A stretch of 64,000 nt of DNA, from the NCBI GenBank assembly GCA_950295325.1, contig OX485805.1, forward strand, positions 33,715,501-33,779,500, read 5' to 3'. Each line of letters begins with the position of its first letter. Position 1 is the stretch's first letter. The notes beneath the pieces are model-generated. The model saw only the letters and a list, made by a program, of their open reading frames with translations. It searched no databases and was not told where the DNA came from. Shown here in pieces: positions 25,401-35,750 of this stretch. Made by a program: the position numbers and the translations under genes. This DNA comes from Polytrichum commune (lineage: Eukaryota; Streptophyta; Polytrichopsida; Polytrichales; Polytrichaceae).

Positions 25401-27662
25401 ATTGCTTGGCAGTGCTTGAATGTCAAGGCTCATACACATTAGTGTTTGCATCAAAATAGACCTTCTCACTTGAATCAGTGTCTGTTGGGTGACTTGTTCG
25501 CAGCGGACATGATGTGCCCTGCTGCTCCACCTCCCTTGTGTGAATGGCAGCCTCCTGAGTGCGAACCATGGAAAGCTCCTATGTTACCTCCACCAACACC
25601 AGCACCAGCACCAGCACCAGTGCCCATGGTTCCCCCACCTCCAGTCGTGATAATAAAACCCACACCAGCACCAGCACCAGCACCAGTGCCCATGGTTCCC
25701 CCACCTCCATTCGTGATAAGAAAACCCAAACCGCCACCAGCAGCAGTCGCACAAGATGCACCTATGGCTCCTCCTCCACCTCCCACTTTCATGGCTCCAG
25801 CTCCAGCTCCTGCCATGATGCCCTGCATTTGCAACTGTTCAGCTCCAACTGGAGTTGCATATGGTGATCCCCATTTCTACGGGAAGCACGGTGAGCATTT
25901 TGACTTTCATGGCCGGAGCGGCCGAGATTATTGTGTGGTGACTGACAAAGAGTTCCACATCAACATGCATCTGTTCCAAGGATTGCAAAGGCATACTACG
26001 GTCTGTATGCAATCATACTCGCCTGTCCACCATATTGATTCTGGTCTAGGGTTTAGAGTTCTTAATTAGAAACTCAATACTGTTCTTGGGTATTAATCTC
26101 TATATTGTTGATTATTGTTTGAACATGTGATAGCTTTCAATGTCTGAAGGTATTATTACAAGGATATGCTCAGTAGAGAAGCTCTGTGCAGTTCTTTTTT
26201 ATCGTCAAATATGAAACAAGAGAACATGTCTTGACAAGCCTTTTGGCAAGTGCAGTTTATGTCCATGCTCGGGGTGTTGTACAAGGATGATCAAATCCTG
26301 ATCAATGCACAAGCCCACACCAATGCAAGTCGCCTCGCTGCACAATGGGCTGTTACGCTCAACAACGTGAGTACTCTGAGTCTGTTTGGTGCATTATGAA
26401 ACTGAGTTCTGGAACCATGAAACAATATTAAGAAATTCCAGCATCTCTGAAACCTTGGAATCGAATCCTGGCGCAGTAAAAATTCATATGCAAGTAGATT
26501 GGATCACATATGCAATTGGCCAGAGAAGGTGAGCAGCTGAAAATTGTGCAAACAGTTTAGAGTTGTGATAATACAGTTCTAAACCTGAGCAAAGTGAAGT
26601 GATTAAGTGGGTTAGTAAATTTCAAATGCTAAAATGCTAGGTTATCTGCATTTAAGTTTTCTGGTCTGAAATGAATGTTGCAGGTGGAGCTGGCAAAGGG
26701 AACATACAGGAATCCTACCAATGGTCTCAACATTACAACCAGGTCAAGAGAGGTTCAAATAGTTGCACCCGGATCAATGGACTTGATGATCAGTGTTATT
26801 CCAAAGACATTTGGTGCCCATGGCTCAGGAGCCAACTACGTGAGATTCAAATCATATGAATGGCATGGAGACAATCAAGTGCAGTTAGTTTGGAATTGCT
26901 TGTTATGAATATATGTAATTAATCGTCCAGTGTGATGAGGTTGGTTTGACCTTCCTCAAAATTATCCAAGTGGCCCCAGCTAGGTATGCAAGTTTCTGCA
27001 ATTCAATGGATTCCAAGTTCAACCTTGCTGTCATCTCACATATTTCACTCTTGCCTGCAGCTCAATCTCAAGATCGTTTACCTGGATGCCACACCTCGTG
27101 TGCATGGACTCTTAGGTAAAGTGGCACCTTCACTGTCAAAATCTCATACTCTGCCCACTGCAATGTGGAATGTCTGGAGACTGACATGATGCTTGGTATT
27201 TCTCAGGTCAAAGCTATCAAGAAACAAAGAATACATATAAAAAGCTTCATGATTCACATCAAGTGGGGCCAAAACGTGCATGGTCAACGCTGCTCGATGG
27301 TACTGAAGATGACTACCTCACCACCAGTATTTTGGCTCCAGACTGCAAGTTTTCCATCTTTGAGGTACTGATTTAGCCCACCTGATTTGCCCAAAAGATT
27401 GACAACTGGAATGCTTACACCAAACAAGTGTTTATTAATGTGGTGGATGGTAATAGTGTGCAGGTTTCTCTCATCACAGAACTGAAAAAGTTTTAAATGC
27501 ATGCAGGATGGATCCTCAATTGCAGCAAAAGTTCACAAGGTGCTTGTGAGGTCTGCACATGGTTTACTTCCATTCTTAGCCCATGAGAAGCATGTGGCTG
27601 GAGGGTGCACTGCAGTTGGAGACCATTCAATCTGCCAAGAGGAAAAGGAACACATGGGGTGA
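19453..27662 (+). CDS. Beta-helix / Pro-rich / root-cap (VWD-like) domain protein
   Basis: Proposed exons are 19453-19522, 20270-20404, 21799-22070, 22713-22787, 22997-23224, 23795-23884, 24338-24442, 24582-24641, 24940-25008, 25182-25227, 25504-26000, 26256-26366, 26684-26839, 27061-27115, 27207-27364 and 27507-27662 (stop TGA). Phase is kept throughout, giving about 760 residues. Residues ~50-370 look like a parallel beta-helix of the pectin-lyase/polymorphic outer-membrane kind, with repeated GGAI/GGAV motifs, NNTA and FxxNxA. Residues ~384-490 are a Pro/Ala-rich linker with a duplicated APAPAPVPMVPPPP block. Residues ~504-709 match the plant root-cap family: GDPHFYG, FDFHGRSGRDYCVVTD, MSMLGVLY and HGLLGQSY. 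The role is probably extracellular or wall matrix (inference). No enzymatic residues were identified. The N-terminus is uncertain: the chosen ATG lacks a clear signal peptide, and an upstream exon (19043-19155) may belong. The intron after 20404 appears to be GC-AG. Confidence 0.78.
19695..19735. repeat. (CTG)n-(ATG)n trinucleotide repeat in intron
   Basis: An uninterrupted CTG run merges into GAT/ATG triplets within the first intron of the beta-helix/root-cap gene. Confidence 0.9.
20945..21775. repeat. ~185-bp tandem repeat, ~4.4 copies, inside an intron
   Basis: Units start at about 20945, 21134, 21315, 21508 and 21699 (the last partial), with periods of 181-193 bp. Each carries AACTATCTTGCGAA-like, TCATCAGAAAGTGGTACAAA, GATTGATCACCTTTCTCC, CCTTGTGATGAAACCTCGTG and TTGTAGAGCAGAAGTTTGTT segments in the same order. 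Copies differ by scattered substitutions and small indels. The block fills most of intron 20405-21798 and stops 24 bp before the next exon. Confidence 0.9.
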
Positions 27663-28502
27663 AAAACAGTGTCAGCAATGTCCCAAAGTGAAGACACAGT
27701 ATCCCACGGTATGCAAGGCTCTACAGGATGCTCCTGGCCCAGCTGAGAGATCACTTTGGTACCCAGACAAGTCATTGTTACTTGCACTCGAGCATTCTAT
27801 AAAATCTTGGAAGATTTTGAAGCTCTCACACAATTTTGACCCTTATTGTGGCTTCTCCGCTCCAAGTAATGCAAGAAGGGTAGCGAGCAAGACTTTCAGA
27901 AGTGCGCAAGCTCTCCAGCTCTGACTATCCAGAATCAGAATTGGTCAATTTCAGCTTGAGGTAGATAAAATGCTCATGTTTTGTGAGTATGTAACCTTTT
28001 TGATTCTGAATAAAAGAGATTTTTAATGACACTTAATTAAGTATTTCCTGAACCCTTGACACAAACAATATGTAGTGGTTAGCATCCTGGCCGACTTCAA
28101 ACCGATATAAATTTCTCAAAAAAACTACAGATAAAACATAAAGATAAATACTCAAACCAAAAAAGAGTGAAAGAAAATGAGTCACAAAAAGAAATTAAAT
28201 GAGCAAATCAATGTTCATATTGACAGGTCTTGTGCTCTGAACCGTGAGCACAGACATTGGGAAAGCACTAAACAGGAGACACTTTAAAGCATCCAACACT
28301 TGACATTGTTACAGAAAGATAGTTCACTCTCTCATAGGTTCTCTCGGTTTTTTTTAAGTGAGCTTTTCTCAGCAAATGGTGTACTTCACTGTCTCTTGTG
28401 TGGTTTCCAATGAATGTTTCCGTTCCTCTGTAAGAACAGAAACTGCTAAAACACCAACGAATGGTTTTACCATGAGACTCACAGCTCATCTTGGTACACA
28501 AA
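27663..28502. other. Space between convergent genes
   Basis: This stretch contains the 3' flanks of the plus-strand beta-helix/root-cap gene and the minus-strand membrane-protein gene. The frame after 27662 is open in other phases but shows no family similarity. No other gene is seen. Confidence 0.5.
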
Positions 28503-30687
28503 TCAAGAGAGAGTTGGTATCTGGCTCCCTCTGAGAAGCTCTTTCAGAAGTCTCTTCTCTTCATCGATTCGTGCCTTCTCTCTCTTGTCTTGAGGTTTCA
28601 CCTTCCTCTTCTCTTGAAGCACCCATTGTAACACCTCTCGCTGCTGCTCTGGAGACACAACAGGTTTTGCAGCTGGCACCCACTCCGGGGCTTTTGCAAC
28701 AGGGGTAGCCATGACTGGCACTGGTTTTGGCTCAGAAGCTACTTTTTCCTTCTCAACCTGAGCCTCCACTGTCTCAGACTTGGTGGATTGCTCAGCAGCA
28801 TCAAGCTTAGACTTTGGACGAGACAACACATAACCTGAATCACAGAGCAAAACCAATTCCAAACACTCAAAAAAAATTAACAAAGAAACAGACAACACAT
28901 ACTGAGAAAACCTCTCATATATTAGAGGCTGTAAATGACAAGCTACAACAACTCTGGAACGGCTCTAAGGCCCTGTACACTAAGCTCAAGTTCAGAGCTT
29001 GAACTTGCGATTTATGGGAGATTGACACTTGGAGCTGACAGGCTATCAAAGCTCAACTACTGAGAGCTTAAACAATCCTCAAGCTCTTGCTAGTTTGAGC
29101 AAGTGTGAAGTAAGATATTAAAGGGGGAATATAACATATGCTGAAAGTAAGACGAATATCTACATGAAAGTCAATGGCAACCTGAATCAGTCTACATCAC
29201 CCTCTATCTTGAATTGAACTGATTCAAATGACAAGTTAAAACTTCACACCAGTATGATACAAAGTGGCCATCTAATGCCCTTCCTCATTGGCATTCCAAC
29301 TCTACAAGCATAAGAAAGAATTTAGTGGATTTAACAACTTCCTGACACACAGGTCTCATTCATCCAACTCAATACCAATTTGAAAATTAGGTATAAATTG
29401 CAAAACATTCAATTTCCACCCATCACAGTCCACAAATATTTGTAAGACTGGATTAAGAAACAGTTCAGTGAATTAATTAACTTCCTGACACACAGGTCTT
29501 ATTCATCCAACTCAACACCAATATGAAAATTTAGAGATAAATTGCGTCTACCCATCATAGTCACAAATGTTTACAGGACTAACTATGAGTTTGAATCATC
29601 CTACTACATGGTGGATGCTCCACACCCAGGAACCCTTCTACATGGCCCCAGAATTGACGTGAGCACCATGTGCAAGATGACAGGCCCATTATGACGTGAG
29701 GCATTTGGTAAAGCTTGAGCAAGTAAACCTAGAGCCCAGGACTGGTGGATTCAAACATGTGTAGCAAACAACGAGAGGGGACAAAAGCCCTACCCACATA
29801 GAAATACTATTTAGTGGATATATCAGATAGAGATCTCCCTGACTATGTAACCAGGGCCACAACAAACACCGGGGAACCTCTCTTTTTTTTTTATGAAGAG
29901 CTCACCGCCTGTTGCCCTTCCGTAGGACAGGGCAGTCCATAGACGACCAGACAACTTCAGTGTGAATCAAAAATGCCGTGTGGAGATAACCCTAATCCGT
30001 CAACAGCTGATTTCATTGGCAGTGTCTGATGAATGACCTAATTGCACAAGAAAGGGTGGCTTAAACCCCAAGCCCTTAACCCGGATCCCATGGGAACTGG
30101 GAGACTAAGCCGCCTAAAGGCTAGAGCAGTCCTCAGATGGGTGACCTTCCTCGCACTTGATTTCTTGATTTCTGGTGCACCCAACCACCTACGTCCATCC
30201 AATCATAGTGGGGTGTCCGGGTGAACCAGATATTTTCAAGCATCCATGTAGAAACCTAGGCCTTACCTTGGGGTAGGGAGATAGGTGCAGGCTCGCCTGT
30301 TCAAGGTGTTCACCTTGAAAGGAGGCAATGGTCTTCGGGCCCTCTAATCCTCGTGATGCTCATTCGAAATTCCATATAAACTTAGTCTAACTCAAAAATG
30401 AAGCAACACCATAATTCATGCTGCTCACAACATCAGAATCATCTCTTCTTCCACTACGAGAATTCTTGTGAAACGCGATGAAACTTGTGAAACAATCACG
30501 ATCCAAACAAAAATAAAATACATCCACCCATGGAGAAACAGAGTGACAATCAAGAGGCAATCGGTGGATTAGGGTTTGGCTCACCTCCAATCCCGAGGTT
30601 CAGAAGGAGGAGGCCTCCCACTGCAGCTCTGTAGCGATACCAGAACGGGGCTTTGAGCGGGACCGGCGTCACATTGGGTTGTTGCAT
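28503..30687 (-). CDS. Small conserved plant one-pass membrane protein
   Basis: Two exons are joined on the minus strand: 30687-30585 and 28834-28503 (stop TGA), with a 1,750-bp intron split inside a Gly codon. The product has 144 residues. Residues ~12-40 give a KAPFWYRYR motif then a hydrophobic span (AAVGGLLLLNLGIGGYVLS), followed by SRPK. The middle is acidic/Pro-rich and low in complexity. The C-terminus reads PEQQREVLQWVLQEKRKVKP, then IDEEKRLLKELLR and IPTLS. I recall plant proteins of unknown function with this plan, a short N-terminal anchor and an EQQRELFKWMLEEKRK-like tail; the similarity is from memory and the function is unknown. The ATG was chosen because the upstream in-frame sequence has a stop and no other ATG, though a further upstream exon cannot be excluded. 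The intron holds a 5S rRNA-like insertion on the opposite strand. Confidence 0.75.
29336..29590. repeat. ~143-bp direct duplication in the intron
   Basis: AACTTCCTGACACACAGGTC occurs at 29336 and again at 29479. Similarity continues for about 110 bp, through TCATCCAACTCAA and a GATAAATTGC-like segment, in both copies. Confidence 0.8.
30055..30153 (+). repeat. 5S rRNA-derived sequence (5S-SINE or Cassandra-like LTR)
   Basis: The sequence follows plant 5S rRNA in order: CCGGATCCCAT then GAACT, TAAGC, GGCTAGAGCAGT and GATGGGTGACCT. These correspond to the central helix, the box A region and the box C region of the internal RNA polymerase III promoter. Substitutions in helix arms and a changed 3' third mean this is not a functional 5S gene. 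A 5S-like promoter embedded in a longer insert is characteristic of SINE3-type elements and of Cassandra TRIM retrotransposons. I could not find a second copy in the window, nor define the element ends. It lies in the intron of the minus-strand membrane-protein gene, on the opposite strand. Confidence 0.75.
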
Positions 30688-33678
30688 AGTAGCAGCAGTG
30701 GCAGCAGCGACCTTGGACGCAACCGGCTCTCCTTTCTCCGCACTACCTGCCCCCACTCGGATGCATCAATCACCCCATCCCATCATCCATCATCCATCAT
30801 CCCAACCATTATCACGCCAAAACCAAACCCTGAACCTCACATTCCAGCAGCGATCAGTAGTAGTAGTAGTAGTGGTACTCTTCCTAATTTCTACTACGCA
30901 ATAAGCCCTAGTAACCCCAAACACACCACGATGCACTTGAGCAGAAAAGAAGGCTACCGCGAGGATGTAAGCTTTTCTTGGGCTTGTTCACAAACAGCTT
31001 GGGTGGGTTCTGTGTCTCACTCATGCTTCTCCTTTTCTTATTTATTGAATCAATCCCTGCATGCGCCCTGCCTCCCAGGCGGCTGCTGCTGCTGCTGCTG
31101 CTGCTTCCGCCCCAATCCCAAGCTTCGCCTCCTCAATCTCAACACCGATCGTTCACAGCCCTCCTCCTCCTCCCTTTGCTGCGATCTTCACACACGACCA
31201 ATTCTTCGGCAGTTTGTGGGATTGCCGCCATCGCCAAAACTCCCTTGCAAAAACCCAGACAGGACCCCCGGGTATCACCGGGTATCACCGGGTATTTGGG
31301 GCACAATTGTATCCACCTAGTTTATATCCGGCCCTACTCCGGCGCTCAAACTTGCTTCGAGATGCCATGCTCCCTCTCATACCCGTTCAAAATCCGCCTT
31401 CGGGCCAGGAGTTCGTGGCATCCCTGTAAACTCATTTACCATAACCAGTCTCTCATCCAAGGGAAGGTAGAGGGTGCTTAAACCAACACTTTCAGCGATT
31501 TAGCCTATTTCTGGATTCCGTTTGGGTTAGTGGTATGCATGGTTGGCTTAGCAAATGAGCTTAGACATAGTAGAAACAAAAATAAAAATAATTGCACATC
31601 ATATGTATATATTATAAAATTTTGAAATTGCTTATCTCTAGTTTTTTTTAATTTATCCCTGGACTCCCACCTTTTCCATTGTAAGCGGTTCCCAAACCCA
31701 TCTTGGCACTCGGTCAAAATGCTCTCCTTTTCCATCAAAATCAACCCCATTTTCTTCAAAAGCCGCCACCATAGTATCATGATTTGCAATGGTACGCAAT
31801 TTAGGCTTTATATATATATATATATATAATCCCAACCTTAATCCAAGTCAAGCAATCTTTAGATAGAGTTGGATTCTGATTCAATTGATTAACAAGTGTG
31901 CTTTTGAAAATTCTACCTCTACATAAGCCATAATGGAATTTACCTGAGATTGAGAGGGCATTTCAACACTTTCATGTCTTTCAATTAAAACATCCAAGGC
32001 ATGTCAAAGCTCACTTTGCAACCCCGCATCTTCATGTAAATATTTTCAACATGCGACTGCATCAATTCCGTCTCTATGACAACATCCTTGCACATGCTTG
32101 AATTGTCTTCTCCAACACTATAATTTCCCTTGTCACCACCACGTGCACTAGAATTATCAATCAATTTGTGATCATAATCACACTCCTCATCCTCCTGCAT
32201 ACTTCCAAATAAATTATCCTCAATAAATGACCCTACCATACCAGTACAAATGTTGTATGTTTTCTAGAGGTCCTCCATACATGTACGTAACTATGAGTTA
32301 TAATTTGTAGAGCATAAGTTTACATCGTATGGCAAAGTTCAAATTAATACCCCTTTTGTGCGCTCACGTATACTCATACGTGATATGAAAGGTGCACCCC
32401 TTGGGATAGTGGATAAAAAGACTTCATTAGAAACAAGTCCCCTTCAAACCTATTGAGAGTTGATTCATTCTAAGTAGACATAGGTTGCACTGAAACGGGG
32501 TCTCTAATACCATTTCTACAATGAAATTTCATTTAGATGTATATATTGCACTATAAATTGTTTAATGCATTTCCATCTCCATGATGGATGAGTTTACCTA
32601 GACACCATGAATCATTAGGGGCAATCTCCATGTTAGGGTTTGTTTGTGTAAACTTTCTCATTCTAGATGAAGGGGATCTTGTGAAAACAAATTGCTTGCA
32701 TGTTGAGGGCCAATTTGTTCCAATTGCACCCCACTAGACTGAATCGGGGTTTATCGTGACATTTTTGGAGACAATCTATCTTCGACAAACATTTTCATGT
32801 TGCAAAACAGTTCATTGCATTTTCACCTCCCTAATGAAATGAGTTTATGAGGACATCATAAATCCTTTGTGTTGAGAGCTTTGTTGCATCTATGTAAACT
32901 CAACCATTGTGGATGATGGGGATCTAGTAAATACATGCCACCTATAAAATGAGAGCATATTTGTTTTCAAATGGTTCATGAAAGGGGTTGGAGTTTCTAT
33001 CTATCTTCAAATGGTTCTTGCTAGGGTAATTTGGGATTTTTTTATGCCATTCTATAGTCAGAGAATCATACTAGAAGTTTTCGTGTTACAAAATAGTCAT
33101 TAGAGTTATCAGTAAAGTCCCTAAAAGAGGGGCGAAACTATGGGTTTGATCTTCCTTTGAGAAAAATTTCTATTAAAAGCTCGATACCTTGTTATGTATT
33201 GGAGTTTTTTTTTGAAAGTTGGGTGAAACTTTGGGACCTCCTATCCCACTCCTCAAACTTTGAGAGAACTTTAAGATCTAAAAAAAAAGGTATGCACATG
33301 GGACCCGTTGTCCTAAATCAAGGATTGGTCTATACAAAGCTAGCTTGGCCCACTTGTCCTAGTAGGAAAAACTAAAAAGCTGATTTTTAATAGCCCGACA
33401 CCACTCTTTGTGTATGATAATTCAAGCATTAAGAAAACTTAAGTGACTTTGTGTTAATTCTCATAAACTCAAGGTTTGGGACTAAACCCATGGGTTTATC
33501 TGCTTTACTTTACGAATAAATTGTGTTTTCATGTTCCCTATCGATACATTTGCGTACACATTACGAAGCTCTTAAGTACCTTGTCCAAGTGTCCAGGAAA
33601 GTAGAATTTCAAACTAAGTTAGGGTTTGAAGCTCGGAGGGGGAGAAGCTACGGAGCAAAAGATTTGTCGCAAATTGCA
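30688..33678. other. Intergenic, promoter side of two divergent genes
   Basis: The stretch 30690-31320 is GC-richer and probably contains the promoter and 5' leader of the minus-strand membrane gene. It includes triplet repeats (GTA)n near 30855 and (GCT)n at 31082-31106, plus three GGGTATCACC-like units at about 31268-31300. A TA microsatellite is at about 31809-31828. Open frames at 31653-31835 and 31985-32239 on the minus strand have peptide-like composition but no recognised family. The rest is AT-rich with no gene seen. Confidence 0.5.
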
Positions 33679-35750
33679 ATGCCACGGCCTAAGAAGGGAG
33701 CTTCTTCCGCGGCAGTGAATGAGCAAGTGACGCCAGCCACGCCTGCAGTGCCAGCATGCATCCGCTTGCTGCCTAATTCCACTGTCGGAATCTCTGTCCA
33801 CGCCAAACCTGGCTCCAAGTTGTCTGCCATCTCTGGTAATTCCCTCTTCCAACTCTCGATTCTTGATTGAGTTCCTTAGTCTTCAAAGAAAGATGACTCC
33901 GATGTTGCCACCGACGTGAATTATAGTTTTGCTTCATGTTCGAGTTGATCTAAGTCTATATGTAATTCCGAAACAGGCATCACGAGAATTAGAGGCCCCC
34001 AAAGACTACTTGCAAGTGGTGGGAGAAATTGCGCAGGCAATCAATTGACAAAGACATTGTCAGTTTATGATGTGGACCACAAGGAAAATTATCTTTCAAA
34101 ACCCATTCTATGAGCAACTGGTATCAACATCATTATGCATCCACATTTCGACCACTATTATAAACAAACAGGTTTGGATAAAGACACATCATGTGCCTAG
34201 AAGCCCTCAGTTTATCTGTAATTTCCGGTTCAGAAGAGGACATGCTCATCGATATTTACATCTAGGTTGAAGGTTTTTGACTTACGGAAAAGGAGATCAA
34301 GAGAGAACATTGTTATATTAACAAAGTGTATAAACATGAGGGAATTGTACCTATTTATGAGTAATCGTCTTTGCATTTGTACTTTGATTGCAGATAGCCT
34401 TTCACTGTCGGAATCTGTCACACGTGAATAAGAATTGTGCATTTTCTAAACTTTAGTCAAAAGACCTGTAGACTTTGGTACCTTACAAACACAAATTTCA
34501 TCCTCAAACGGTCAATTTCTTCAAACTTCTTCTTTTCAAAGGAAGTTATCTTTTCACACTTTTGAAATTTCGACTTTCCGTAAATTCCTTGTTTTGAGAT
34601 TGAGGATTTGATATACAAGCTAGACAACGATGTGCTTGCGTCTTCTTGTTGCCTCCAGAGCCTAGCAGAAACTCAAGAATAGGGTTCTCTGTCGGGAATG
34701 GATGAAATGAGTGGAGATGTTGTAGAAGGCGGCTTCTTCTATGCATACTGTTGTGGATGGCCTCTGGTCAAATGGCTTGCCACTATTTGGCTATTGCTGC
34801 ATTTTTGCTTACTTTCTATAACTTTCTTGTTCTGGATTGCTTCTCTTTGCTTGCTTTAGGTTGATAATGTAACTCTAAGATCTTTGGTATAGCTATCTCT
34901 TGGTCCTTAGTTTGTTGTTTACTGGTTACCAATATATGTAAAGTGTTGTCTGAAATACAACCTTACAAGGATATTTTTTCTTAAATTTAGCTATTTATGT
35001 GTTTTGGGGAATCCGGGGAGCAAGGGCATCATTTAATGTTAAGGTTTTATCTCTACCCGTTCTTAACACAGTTTTACTTGTTGCACTAAGCCAAAGTTGA
35101 CTCCAACGAAAATTAAGAGAAATTGTGGATCTGACGACCTGCAATTGCAGACATAGGAGAGGATGCAGTCGGTGTGGCGATTGATGCACCTGCCCGTGAA
35201 GGAGAGGCCAACGCAGCTTTGCTTGACTTCATGGCGGAGGTAATGCTGCGGTTCCAGTGCTACTTAAGTTTTGTTGATCTAAGCATAAACATCAAGGGCG
35301 TATAAGACTTTGTGGATTATTTAAGTGTGCATTTCTGGGGTGTTCCACTGTGGTTCGCTCAAGAAGAGAACATGTTTGATTTGCATATTGTGAGATATTT
35401 CATCAGCTGTGAGTACAATCTACAACAACCGTCATAGTGTCCTGTTAACCTTTGGCTTGCAGCGGTTTTCAGACACCTCAATGTATCAGTACAAGGTACT
35501 TTTGAGGTGTTCATTCACAGGTGGCATTGAACTGGTGATCTTCATATTGTTACAGGATCAAGATTTTACTGTTTCTCATTAGAGTTACTACTTCTATTTA
35601 TGTTCCTTTGTGTATGTTCAGGTGTTGAAAGTCAAACGGAGGCAAGTGTCACTTGGTGCAGGCTCACGTTCAAGGGAGAAGTTAGTGATTGTTGAAGGGT
35701 TAGCTTTGAGCATGGTTCATGATGCTCTTTCTAAAGCTTGCACAATGTGA
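33679..35750 (+). CDS. DUF167 / UPF0235 (YggU-like) family protein
   Basis: Three exons, 33679-33835, 35151-35239 and 35622-35750 (stop TGA), give 124 residues with phase kept at both GT-AG introns. The signature is clear: [37 protein letters not shown], then [19 protein letters not shown] followed by LVIVEGL. This corresponds to the bacterial YggU / human C15orf40 fold of about 80-100 residues. The biochemical role of the family is not established. The N-terminal ~35 residues begin MPRPKKG, are Ala/Pro/Thr-rich and precede the domain; a similar PKKGK-type start occurs in eukaryotic homologues as I recall them. The ATG is the first Met consistent with that start, although the frame is open upstream to 33523. 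Alternative product: none likely. Confidence 0.92.

Noticed and set aside
25475..25834. Gly/Ala-rich minus-strand reading frame
   Set aside because: It is the complement of the Pro/Ala-rich linker in the beta-helix/root-cap gene, whose frame is supported by splicing and family motifs.
30978..31481. Plus-strand protein with Leu-rich start and CTG-encoded runs
   Set aside because: The frame is driven by (GCT)n repeats in a promoter-like GC-rich region and shows no recognisable family.
31653..32239. Minus-strand frames as a possible transposon fragment
   Set aside because: Peptide composition is plausible but I recognise no domain and no splice path joining the two frames.
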